Both the position numbers and the translations under genes were made by a program. A stretch of 64,000 nt of DNA from Hymenobacter negativus (GTDB lineage: Bacteria; Bacteroidota; Bacteroidia; Cytophagales; Hymenobacteraceae). The notes under the pieces were generated by a model. The model searched no databases. It was not told the origin of the DNA and saw nothing but the letters and a program-made list of their open reading frames with translations. Position 1 is the stretch's first letter. Each line of letters starts with the position of its first letter. The stretch spans positions 1-64,000 of the forward strand of contig NZ_JAEDAE010000001.1 of assembly GCF_016056375.1 (NCBI RefSeq), written 5' to 3'. Below, piece by piece: positions 33,373-41,364 of this stretch.

Positions 33373-34544
33373 TGGCGGCGGTAGGAATTAGCCTGCTGGT
33401 GCTGCCCGCGCTTTATGCGGCGCTGATGGCGTGGCTGCGCGGCGGCTGGGTTAGGAATGAGGCATTCAGCGTGGAACGTGAGAAATCAGGGAAGAATGAT
33501 TTCCCGGGTCTCATTCCCGATGCGGAATCAATTCCGCTATTCTCCGTCCTCATCGCCGCCCGCAACGAGGCCGACAACCTCCCGCAACTCCTGCGCGACC
33601 TCGCCGCCCAAACCCTGCCGGCCACCTGCTTTGAAGTCCTCATTGCCGACGACCATTCCACCGATGCCACCGCCGCTCTAGTAACGGCCGCTGCTCAGGA
33701 AAACGCTTTCGCGCTGTGCCTCATCAAGCTGCCCGCCGCCCAGACCGGCAAGAAAGCGGCCCTGCTCACGGCCCTGCACGCGGCCCGCGCCCCCTGGCTG
33801 GTGTGCACCGATGCTGACTGCCGCCTCGGTCCCGGCTGGCTGGCGGCCTACGCGACCATGCTACACCGGCAGCCACAGGCCAACTTCATCAGCGGCCCGG
33901 TGCTGCTCACGGGGCCTGATAATTGGTTTATGACCCTCATGGGGCTGGAATTTGCCGGCCTGGTGGGCGTGGGCGCGGCTTGCCTGGCCCGTCGGCAGCC
34001 CACCATGTGCAACGGCGCCAACCTGGCCTACCGCCGCGCCGCCTTCGAGGCCGTGGGCGGATTTGCGGATAACGCGCACCTCGCCAGCGGCGACGACGAG
34101 TTTCTGCTCCATAAAATCCACGCGGCCTTTCCCGGCACGGCGCATTTCCTGACCGATGCGGCGGCCATTGCCCGCACGGCTGCGCCATCCTCGTTGCGGG
34201 CGCTGCTGCGGCAGCGGGTGCGCTGGGCCAGCAAGTGGCGGCACTACCAAAGCGCGGCTTCGCGCAATCTGGCGCTGTTAGTGCTGGGCGCCAATGTGGC
34301 CCTGGCCGCCGGCGCCCTGGCGCTGCTGTGGCGGCCCGGCCTCTGGCCCTGGGTGGCGGCGGCGTGGCTGCTCAAGTTGGGCGGCGATGCGTGGCTGCTG
34401 GGTCCGGTGCTGCGATTTTTGGGGCGGCGGAAGTGGCTGTGGGGGCTGCTGCCGCTGCAACTGCTGTATGCGCCGTATGCGCTGGCGGTGGGAGCGGCCG
34501 GTTGGCGCGGTGGCTACGAGTGGAAGGGGCGGGCGGTGCGGTAA
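33369..34544 (+). CDS. GT2 family membrane glycosyltransferase
   Basis: 391 residues. An N-terminal helix is followed by the GT-A domain: VLIAARNEADNLPQLLRDL, VLIADDHSTDAT, the DxD motif in VCTDADC, the acceptor region GASGDDE-like (ASGDDEFLLHKI) and the QxxRW motif as RQRVRW. Two or three C-terminal membrane helices complete a processive-type GT2. The ATG at 33369 overlaps the stop of the flippase-like gene (ATGA), showing coupling. It probably extends or decorates a membrane-anchored glycan; the sugar is unknown. Confidence 0.9.
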   Translation: MMAAVGISLLVLPALYAALMAWLRGGWVRNEAFSVEREKSGKNDFPGLIPDAESIPLFSVLIAARNEADNLPQLLRDLAAQTLPATCFEVLIADDHSTDATAALVTAAAQENAFALCLIKLPAAQTGKKAALLTALHAARAPWLVCTDADCRLGPGWLAAYATMLHRQPQANFISGPVLLTGPDNWFMTLMGLEFAGLVGVGAACLARRQPTMCNGANLAYRRAAFEAVGGFADNAHLASGDDEFLLHKIHAAFPGTAHFLTDAAAIARTAAPSSLRALLRQRVRWASKWRHYQSAASRNLALLVLGANVALAAGALALLWRPGLWPWVAAAWLLKLGGDAWLLGPVLRFLGRRKWLWGLLPLQLLYAPYALAVGAAGWRGGYEWKGRAVR

Positions 34545-34618
34545 TGGTTTAGGAGAAACAAAATCCACGACCTGTTAGCACGATTAGGTATGGCTATAAG
34601 ATTTACAATACACAAAAA

Positions 34619-35014
34619 TTAATCATTGCCTAGTAATGCCGATAATATATCATCTTTTAATGTAAAAGTTCTGGTAGTTTGTTCGTAATCGTAATAGACA
34701 GGATTAGCATCAAATCCCCACTTTCCTGGAATGCCCGTTGTAGAATTTATTCTTTGCCCTTGCACGCACCAAGTTGGTTTTGAGTCAATACTATTGAATA
34801 AACCATCAGCTATGTTGCTGTAGAAATAGGTAATTACGGTCACTTCACCTTCAATAGTCTTCTCCCCTCTAACCACTTTTACCTTATCTCCAATTTTTAA
34901 AGGAGATATTTCTATGGCTATTTCTTGCAACTTTAGTTCAAGCTGTTTAAGAGTATTATGATGTTGGGTTTTTAACGACCTTAGTTCGTCAAACAATATA
35001 TCGGCTTTTGTCAT
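34619..35014 (-). CDS. AT-rich gene of unknown function
   Basis: 131 residues from the ATG at 35014; the frame stays open to 35137, but that part is Cys/aromatic-rich and unlikely. The first 45 residues (MTKADILFDELRSLKTQHHNTLKQLELKLQEI) should form a coiled coil. Then comes a small beta domain with IGDKVKVVRGEKTIEGEVTV and PGKWGFDANPVYYDYE, like an SH3 or KOW fold. Base composition is far more AT-rich than in the neighbours, as with the gene at 31049. There is no signal peptide. I recognise no family. Confidence 0.65.
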   Translation of the reverse strand: MTKADILFDELRSLKTQHHNTLKQLELKLQEIAIEISPLKIGDKVKVVRGEKTIEGEVTVITYFYSNIADGLFNSIDSKPTWCVQGQRINSTTGIPGKWGFDANPVYYDYEQTTRTFTLKDDILSALLGND

Positions 35015-35165
35015 GTACTTGTTTTTTGAAGGTGAAAAAAGGTGAAAAGAATAGGTTTTACTGCTTTTTTCGATGCCTGTACTGCATTTGCGTAAACGAA
35101 TCCAATATAACAGTTTTAGTGAAAATTCCAGATGCAATAAAAGGAATGAGTAGCAGATTTTCTCA

Positions 35166-35492
35166 ATGAATAGCTGTAAGCCTCTCGCCGCCGGGCTTAC
35201 ATTTGCTCAAATCCCAGCCCGCCGTTTCTTCCTCGTGACTGACCCCGAATTCGACCTGCTCGACGAACTGTACTTCGTCACCCCGTTCCGCACGCTGCTT
35301 CAGAAAACCGGCCTGCCCGCCGCCGAGCTTGAAGACCAGCTCCGCACCTTGCTGGAGCAGGGCCTCATCCGCAGCTACTGGCCCGACCCCGACACCGAGT
35401 TGGCCTACGAAACCACGTCCTTTGGTGCCATTGCCCGCGATGCCTCTTACCTGGCCTCAAAGGAAGGCCTGCTGCAACACAACACCCGCTAA
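35166..35492 (+). CDS. small protein coupled to an ABC permease
   Basis: 108 residues with no signal or membrane segment. FFLVTDPEFDLLDELYFVTPF and LEDQLRTLLEQGLIRSYWPDPDTEL suggest a winged-helix-like fold; no family is recognised. It ends two bases before the GTG start of the OppC-like permease, so the two are co-translated. The first 10 residues (MNSCKPLAAG) may not belong to the fold; a later start is possible. Composition returns to GC-rich here, at the edge of the AT-rich stretch. Confidence 0.72.
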   Translation: MNSCKPLAAGLTFAQIPARRFFLVTDPEFDLLDELYFVTPFRTLLQKTGLPAAELEDQLRTLLEQGLIRSYWPDPDTELAYETTSFGAIARDASYLASKEGLLQHNTR

Positions 35493-35494
35493 CG

Positions 35495-36688
35495 GTGGCG
35501 ACGACGGCAGTATCGGCAGCCCCCACCACTGCGGCGGCCGCCCGGCCGCCCGGCTACTACGTGCGCCAGCGCCTGTGGCAAAACCGCCCCGCCGTGGCCG
35601 GGCTGGCCTTTATTGCCCTGTGTACGCTGGTGGCGCTGCTGGGCTACTGGGTGCTGCCCGACAACTCGCCCAACGCCAACCACGGCTTCGTCCAGGTTCA
35701 GAAAGAAGGCCCCGGCTTGCGCGTACTGCTGCTGCGCCAGCCCCTGCCCGATTCGGCCCGCACCGGCCTGGCCCCGGCCAATATCTTCAGCACCTGGCTG
35801 CGCGGCCGCGAGCCCGAAGCGCAGGAAACGCCCATCGGCGGCTATCAGTTTTCCGGCGATTCCATCATCCTCAAGCCCTTGGGCCAGCACTCAGCCGAGG
35901 CGGGCCGGCCCCGGCGGCTGGCGCTGGCGGCTGTGACGGGCCACCTCGGCCCGGCCGCCGAATTGCAGCGCGAAATCGAAGCCAGCCACCTCGTAACCCG
36001 CACATATGCCCTGGGCACCGACAAAGCCGGCCGCGACGAGCTGAGCCGGCTGCTGCTGGGCACACGCATCTCGCTGGGCATCGGGCTGGTAGCCGTGCTG
36101 ATTTCGGTGGTGCTGGGCATGGCCGTGGGCGCGGTGGCCGGCTACTTCGGCGGCTGGGTCGATTCTGTGCTGCTGGGCCTGATGACCGTGGTGTGGAGCA
36201 TTCCCGGCATCATGCTGGTTATTGCCATTTCGCTGGCGCTGGACAGCAAGGGCGTGTGGGTCAGCTTCGTAGCCGTGGGCCTTACCATGTGGGTCGATGT
36301 GGCGCGCGTGGTGCGCGGGCAGATGCTCAGCCTGCGTTCGGCCACCTTCGTGGAGGCCGGGCGGGTGCTGGGGCTGCCCACACCGCGGCTCATTGCGCGG
36401 CACCTGTTGCCCAACATGCGCGGGCCACTTATCGTGCTGGCCACCAGCAATTTTGCTTCGGCTATTCTGCTCGAAGCGGGCCTGAGTTTTCTGGGCCTCG
36501 GGGTGCAGCCGCCCGCGCCCAGCTGGGGCCTGATGGTGAAGGAAGGCTACGATTTGCTGGGTACCGAGGCGGGCCTGTGGCTCACACTGCTCCCCGGCAC
36601 AGCCATTTCGCTGCTCGTGCTCAGCTTCAACCTGCTTGGCAATGGTCTGCGCGACGCTTACGACCCCAAAACGCCCGTGGCGGTGTAA
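35495..36688 (+). CDS. ABC transporter permease, OppC/DppC type
   Basis: 397 residues, GTG start at 35495. The N-terminal cytoplasmic part and first helix (GLAFIALCTLVALLGYWVL) match the OppC_N domain. LGTDKAGRDELSRLLLGTRISL then leads into the permease core, with the EAA loop as FVEAGRVLGLPTPRLIARHLLPN and LSFLGLGVQPPAPSWG. Between helix 1 and the core lies an insert of about 100 residues, longer than in E. coli OppC. No ATPase, second permease or binding protein is beside it; the only partner gene is the 108-residue protein two bases upstream. The substrate class is oligopeptide-like by family. Confidence 0.9.
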   Translation: MATTAVSAAPTTAAAARPPGYYVRQRLWQNRPAVAGLAFIALCTLVALLGYWVLPDNSPNANHGFVQVQKEGPGLRVLLLRQPLPDSARTGLAPANIFSTWLRGREPEAQETPIGGYQFSGDSIILKPLGQHSAEAGRPRRLALAAVTGHLGPAAELQREIEASHLVTRTYALGTDKAGRDELSRLLLGTRISLGIGLVAVLISVVLGMAVGAVAGYFGGWVDSVLLGLMTVVWSIPGIMLVIAISLALDSKGVWVSFVAVGLTMWVDVARVVRGQMLSLRSATFVEAGRVLGLPTPRLIARHLLPNMRGPLIVLATSNFASAILLEAGLSFLGLGVQPPAPSWGLMVKEGYDLLGTEAGLWLTLLPGTAISLLVLSFNLLGNGLRDAYDPKTPVAV

Positions 36689-36736
36689 GTTTGTGGTCCC
36701 GCGCCCGCATTTCCGGCGTATTGCTTACCTTGCTGC

Positions 36737-38041
36737 ATGCCTGCTGTCGCTCCCAATTCTCCCACTGAACCACTGGCAAATGCTGCCGCCGAGCTTGCTG
36801 CGCGCGATGAGCAGCTTAAGCAGATGCGTCGCCAGCTGCAGCTCAAACAGTTCGAGCTGGATACGGTGCTGGGCGTGGCCCATGACATGACGGCCCGCGA
36901 CCACTCCGTAGACGAGCTCTACCACATGCTGCGCCTTACCCTGCAGGGCCAGCGCAACGTGGTGCAGCTGGTATTGTTTGCTCATGAGGACAATCATTTT
37001 AGGGCCCGCCTCGCGCTGGGCTGCGACCTGGCCACGGCCGAAAAGCTGGTGCTTTCGCCCGCGCTGATTGATGGGGAAATAAAAGAGCCGCACTCGGTGG
37101 AAGACCTGCTGCTGGGGCCGGCCTGGGACCGGTACGAGCTGGTGCTGCCCATTCTGCGGCAGCGCCAGGTGGTGGCCTATGTTTTTGTGGGTGGCCTGCG
37201 CACCGATTTCGACCGCCAGCAGCTCATTCCCTTCCTTACCTCGCTGGCCAACACGCTGATGGGGGCCGTGGAAAACCGCCGCCTGCAGGCCCAGCGCGTG
37301 GCCGATGCTGCCGTGCGCAAGGAAATCGAAATTGCTCAGGAGGTGCAGGCCATGCTCTTCCCACGTAAGCTGCCCAATGATGCCGACCTGGCCATCGAGC
37401 GCAGCTACGTGCCGCATACCGAAATCGGAGGCGACTATTACGATGTAGTCGAAATTGACGCCGACCGCCTGCTGTTGTGCGTGGCCGACGTGAGCGGCAA
37501 AGGCGTGCCGGCCTCTCTGCTCATGTCGAACTTCCAGGCCGGCCTGCGCACGCTGCTGCGCCAGGGCGTGCCACTGGCCACCATCGTGCCCGAACTCAAC
37601 CACCTGCTATTTCGCAACTCGGGTGGGGAGAAGTTCATCACCGCCTTTCTGGGCATCTACGACCGCCGCACGCGCCGCCTGCAATACGTGAATGCCGGCC
37701 ACAACGACCCGCTGCTGCTGGCCGATAACGGCACCGTGACCACGCTCAAAGACGGTACCGTGATGCTGGGCATCATGGAAGAACTGCCGCTGCTGCGGGT
37801 GGGCGAAATTGAAATCCCCAGCCATTCGCTGCTGCTGCTCTACACCGACGGCCTCACCGAAGTATTCGACGCCGAAAACAATGAGTTTGGTGAAGAAGGC
37901 GTGCTGGCCGTGCTGCACCGCAGCCGCTACCTGCCGCTGCCCAAATTGCATCAGGAACTGTTGCGCAGCATCAACGCCTACAGCGCCCACAACGCGCAGT
38001 TTGCCGATGACGTGACGATTCTCAGCTGTCGGTTTAAGTAG
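36737..38041 (+). CDS. PP2C/SpoIIE-type serine phosphatase with GAF-like sensor
   Basis: 434 residues. A short coiled coil (about 25-50) comes first, then a GAF-like sensory domain (about 50-190; VVQLVLFAHEDNHFRARLALGCDL). The phosphatase starts with the linker EIAQEVQAMLFPRKLP, typical of RsbU/SpoIIE proteins. Metal-site motifs are IGGDYYDV, VADVSGKGVPASLLMS, LYTDGLTEV and FADDVTI. These enzymes dephosphorylate STAS-type anti-anti-sigma factors; the orphan STAS protein at 9389-9763 is a possible partner by function, not by location. It ends six bases before the DinB gene. Confidence 0.92.
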   Translation: MPAVAPNSPTEPLANAAAELAARDEQLKQMRRQLQLKQFELDTVLGVAHDMTARDHSVDELYHMLRLTLQGQRNVVQLVLFAHEDNHFRARLALGCDLATAEKLVLSPALIDGEIKEPHSVEDLLLGPAWDRYELVLPILRQRQVVAYVFVGGLRTDFDRQQLIPFLTSLANTLMGAVENRRLQAQRVADAAVRKEIEIAQEVQAMLFPRKLPNDADLAIERSYVPHTEIGGDYYDVVEIDADRLLLCVADVSGKGVPASLLMSNFQAGLRTLLRQGVPLATIVPELNHLLFRNSGGEKFITAFLGIYDRRTRRLQYVNAGHNDPLLLADNGTVTTLKDGTVMLGIMEELPLLRVGEIEIPSHSLLLLYTDGLTEVFDAENNEFGEEGVLAVLHRSRYLPLPKLHQELLRSINAYSAHNAQFADDVTILSCRFK

Positions 38042-38047
38042 TACACC

Positions 38048-38614
38048 ATGGTGCCTGCTTTGCTGATTGCCGAAATCAACCAACGGCTGACCACGGCCTT
38101 CGATGAACTCAACAATTGGTTTGCGGCCCCGGCCTTCCTGCGGAACTACCACCCGGCTAACGGTGGCTGGAGCATTGACGAGATTCTCGAACACGTTGCC
38201 CTAACCAACCATTTCCTGCTTATCCTAATCGAAAAAGGGGCAGTGAAAGCGCTTAAAAATGCTCAAGGGCTGGACCTGACCACAGAACTGGCCGCTCGCC
38301 AGTCGGCGCGTGCACGCCTTGACGAGATTAGCCAGCCGGGGGCCTTTACTTGGATGCGGCCCGACCATATGGCACCGCAAGGGCTGAAAACGGGCACAGA
38401 AATAGCCGCTACGCTTCGGAAACAATTGACGCAGTGCCAGGCCGTGCTGGCCCGTCTGCCCAACGGCGAAGGTGTGCTATACCGCACCACGATGACCGTG
38501 AATGACCTGGGCAAAATGGACGTGTATGATTTCGTCTACTTTCTGGCTAAGCATGCCGAACGACACCTCGCCCAAATTGCGAAAGTGGCAGCTGAGTGCA
38601 GCGCGATAGGCTAA
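38048..38614 (+). CDS. DinB superfamily protein
   Basis: 188 residues, an alpha-helical four-helix-bundle protein of the DinB/YfiT type. GGWSIDEILEHVALTNHFLL holds the first metal-ligand histidine, and FLAKHAERHLAQI holds the last two in the H-x3-H pattern. Members bind a divalent metal, and some act in thiol transfer or stress responses; most have no known role. It follows the phosphatase gene by six bases, and its stop overlaps the stop of the convergent O-antigen ligase gene. Confidence 0.85.
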   Translation: MVPALLIAEINQRLTTAFDELNNWFAAPAFLRNYHPANGGWSIDEILEHVALTNHFLLILIEKGAVKALKNAQGLDLTTELAARQSARARLDEISQPGAFTWMRPDHMAPQGLKTGTEIAATLRKQLTQCQAVLARLPNGEGVLYRTTMTVNDLGKMDVYDFVYFLAKHAERHLAQIAKVAAECSAIG

Positions 38615-40095
38615 GCTTTCGTCACTGGTGCTTCCGCACCATCTTCCAGCCACGACTGCGCCCGCACCAAGAGGGCCAGGCAGATGAAGAATATCGGCCC
38701 AATCTTATCCACTTCAATCAGCTCATTGAGCGTGAGGTGGAAGATGATGACAACCAGCGACATCGACGCAGCCAGCACCACGCGGCGCACTTCCGGCTGT
38801 GCGCGGGAGCGGTGGTAGAGGTTTTCGGCGAATAGGAGGGACGTGGCTATCAGCGTGATAAACAGCAGAAACCCCGGAATTCCCTGTTCGGCCAGCTGGA
38901 GCAGGAAGTAGTTATGCGTGGTCGATTTTTCGGGGTTGTCGCTCACGTAGGTGCGGAAGCTCTTCACCGTGTAGCGCTTGTACTCGGGGTAGAAAGTGGC
39001 CGCGCCGCTGCCGGTGATGGGCTTGTCGCCAATCATGCGAGCTGCGGCCACCCAGCGGTACACCCGCTCCATGCCCGACACATCCTGCAATTTGTAGGTG
39101 GCTTCGAGATGCTTTTCGAAATTCTGGCCGTTGAAGACGGTGCGCTCATAGTTAGGCGCGAATTCCATGTATCGGTCGCCGGTTACCACGTAGGTCACAC
39201 CCAGCGTAACGCCCACGGCCACGGCCAGCAGCAGCACCCGCGTGAGTCGCAGGCGCATCACCAGGTAGAAAAGTCCCGCGATGGGCAACGACAGGATGGA
39301 CGCGCGGGTGTAGGAAGTGAGCAGGCCAAACAGCACGACGCCCAGCCCTATGCGCCACGCCAGCCGGACACCGCCCCGGCTCGTGGCCTGAATGGCAAAC
39401 CAGGCAAACGGCACCAGCAGCGCCAGCATGGCGGCATAGATAACGTGGTTGCGAAAAAACGGGTGTAGCGCCCAGTTAATTTCAGCAAAGCTGAAGCCCT
39501 TGGTGGCGTGGCGGCTGGCCACGTAGAGCACGCTCAAGGCGGCCCCGGCCACATACACCGCTGCAAAGCGCCAAGTGTCGTTGGGCCGCTGCACAACAAG
39601 CAGTGTGCCCAGCAGGAAGGGCACGATGTACCACACCTTGGCCAGCAAATATTTGAAGGACTTGAGGGTATCAACCGAAAACAGCAGGTCGACGCCCGTC
39701 CACAGCAGCATCAGGGCCAGAACGACCAGCAACGGGTTTAGCAGCTCGCGGCGCGGGATGTGGCCCACGCCCAGCATCAGGGCGCCCAGCACGCAGGCCG
39801 TGAGCACCAGCATCAGCGGCTCGGAGGGCACGTCCATGCTCAAGCCGCCAAACAGGCCGATTTCCTGCGAAAAAGGCAGTACGAAAAACAGCAGGTAGTA
39901 GACCCAGCGCCATTCGACGAGGGCCACCAGCACGCCCACGGCCAGCAGCGCCGGTAGAAACAGCGCCGGCATCTCGGCCAGGGCCGCTGCTGCGCCACCG
40001 GCCAGCAACAATCCCACAAACCCCATAAAAAGAAGCTGGGGCGTATCGAAAGACCTCCAGAGCCGGCCCAGCCGCTGGTTCACGGACGGGTTCAC
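38611..40095 (-). CDS. O-antigen ligase/polymerase (Wzy_C family)
   Basis: 494 residues, about 11-12 membrane segments. The large periplasmic loop near residues 340-400 contains PITGSGAATFYPEYKRY and STTHNYFLLQLAEQGIPGFLLF, the Wzy_C signature with the H-N-x-x-L pattern. It polymerises or ligates lipid-linked glycan units at the periplasmic face. The start ATG overlaps the stop of the Wzz-like gene by four bases, and both are divergent from the wzx-led run, so they belong to one polysaccharide locus. Confidence 0.9.
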   Translation of the reverse strand: MNPSVNQRLGRLWRSFDTPQLLFMGFVGLLLAGGAAAALAEMPALFLPALLAVGVLVALVEWRWVYYLLFFVLPFSQEIGLFGGLSMDVPSEPLMLVLTACVLGALMLGVGHIPRRELLNPLLVVLALMLLWTGVDLLFSVDTLKSFKYLLAKVWYIVPFLLGTLLVVQRPNDTWRFAAVYVAGAALSVLYVASRHATKGFSFAEINWALHPFFRNHVIYAAMLALLVPFAWFAIQATSRGGVRLAWRIGLGVVLFGLLTSYTRASILSLPIAGLFYLVMRLRLTRVLLLAVAVGVTLGVTYVVTGDRYMEFAPNYERTVFNGQNFEKHLEATYKLQDVSGMERVYRWVAAARMIGDKPITGSGAATFYPEYKRYTVKSFRTYVSDNPEKSTTHNYFLLQLAEQGIPGFLLFITLIATSLLFAENLYHRSRAQPEVRRVVLAASMSLVVIIFHLTLNELIEVDKIGPIFFICLALLVRAQSWLEDGAEAPVTKA

Positions 40096-41174
40096 GCCGG
40101 GCGCACGGCCCCGGGCCGGTTGTAGCGGTACAGCTCGAGCAGCGCTATGAACACCACCGACAGCGCGAAGGTGAGCAGCATGGAACCCAGCACAATGAGC
40201 GAGCGCACCGGCTTGAATTTCTTGGTGGCCGGGTAGGCCTTCTGCACCAGGTACACGCTCGAAAGCCGGCCCTTGATGCTCAGCTCAGCCGTTTCGAAAG
40301 CCGAGCGGGCGGCGATAAGGCGGCCCTGCAGGTCGGCCACGCGGGTCGTGAACATGGCCAGCGAGTCGGCGCCCGCCACGTAGCTTTCCAGGTTGATGAG
40401 GTTGCCGCCGTCGGCGCGGGTCAGGCCGCGGAGGCTGCGCTTGAGGCCGGCCACGTCGCCGCCGCTGGCTTCGGCCTTGCGCAGAGCCGCTTCGGTTTCG
40501 ATAAGCTGCTTCACCATATAGCGGCCCTGCATTTCAAGGCCGAAGATGCCGTAGCGGTGGCGGGCACCCACCAGCTCACGGCGGCTGCGCTCGTAGCTGG
40601 TGCTCAGGTAGTCGTAGCGCTGGCGGTAGAGGTTGAGGACGGTGCGGCGGTTCTCCAGCGTCAACTGCTGGTTCACCGAGTCGATGGCGTGGACCAGGGC
40701 ATTGGCCACGGCCGCAGCCAGCTTCTTGTCTTTGTCCATGAACGTCAGCTCGATGGCGTCGCGCTCGTTGTGCACGATGCTCAGGTTGTTGCTGAACTCG
40801 CTTAGTACGAAGTTGTCAACGGCATCATCGCCCGGTTCGCCGGCCTTATAGTGCTTGTACAGATTGAACTGCTTAATAATTATCTCGGCCACCGGTTGCG
40901 ATTCGCCGATGGTGATGACGCGGTCCAAGTCTTCGGCCCGGCCGCCAAGCTCCAGCTTGCTGCCCGACTGACTGCCCGGCTCCAGCAAGCGGTCGGGGTC
41001 GGCCGTTTGCGGGTTGGTGGGGATGAAGATGGCCGTGGAGCGGTACACGTTGGGCAGCAGCAGCGCCACAACGATGCTCACAACGGCTGCCAGCGCCACG
41101 GCGCCGGCCACGAAATATTTCCAGCGGTTGATAATGGGCCCCAGGCCCACCAGCGAGAAAGAAGGTGCGGACAT
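40092..41174 (-). CDS. polysaccharide chain-length regulator (Wzz type)
   Basis: 360 residues from the ATG at 41174 (MSAPSFSL); an earlier in-frame start at 41243 lacks support. Membrane helix 1 lies at about 18-42 and helix 2 at about 325-348, with a long periplasmic coiled-coil domain between them, as in Wzz. The conserved part after helix 1 reads YRSTAIFIPTNPQTADPDRL. There is no cytoplasmic tyrosine-kinase domain. It sets glycan length together with the Wzy-type protein encoded directly downstream (four-base overlap). Confidence 0.9.
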   Translation of the reverse strand: MSAPSFSLVGLGPIINRWKYFVAGAVALAAVVSIVVALLLPNVYRSTAIFIPTNPQTADPDRLLEPGSQSGSKLELGGRAEDLDRVITIGESQPVAEIIIKQFNLYKHYKAGEPGDDAVDNFVLSEFSNNLSIVHNERDAIELTFMDKDKKLAAAVANALVHAIDSVNQQLTLENRRTVLNLYRQRYDYLSTSYERSRRELVGARHRYGIFGLEMQGRYMVKQLIETEAALRKAEASGGDVAGLKRSLRGLTRADGGNLINLESYVAGADSLAMFTTRVADLQGRLIAARSAFETAELSIKGRLSSVYLVQKAYPATKKFKPVRSLIVLGSMLLTFALSVVFIALLELYRYNRPGAVRPA

Positions 41175-41240
41175 ACAGAAAGGAAAACCGCTGGCTCCGC
41201 CTGCAAAAATTAGTTGGGCAGGGAGCGGGAAAGCGGCCGG

Positions 41241-41248
41241 CAAAGATA
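41241..41248 (-). promoter_or_regulatory. putative -7 promoter box (TATCTTTG) for the wzz-like gene
   Basis: On the minus strand the sequence reads TATCTTTG, an exact match to the Bacteroidota -7 consensus TAnnTTTG. It is 67 bases upstream of the wzz-like start. No clear -33 TTTG is seen. Confidence 0.5.
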
Positions 41249-41300
41249 GCCGGAAAATAGCCCTTCGTACCTAATAGTGCGGCTGCCCCGGCGCGGTGCG

Positions 41301-41308
41301 TAGCTTTG
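41301..41308 (+). promoter_or_regulatory. putative -7 promoter box (TAGCTTTG) for the wzx-led operon
   Basis: TAGCTTTG matches TAnnTTTG exactly and lies 57 bases before the likely first codon at 41365. Together with the box at 41241 on the other strand it forms a compact divergent promoter region for the polysaccharide locus. No clear -33 box is seen. Confidence 0.5.
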
Positions 41309-41364
41309 TGGGCCCCGCGCCACGCGTCGGGGCGCATTTTTCGTAATCTAGCCTTCCCTCCAGC

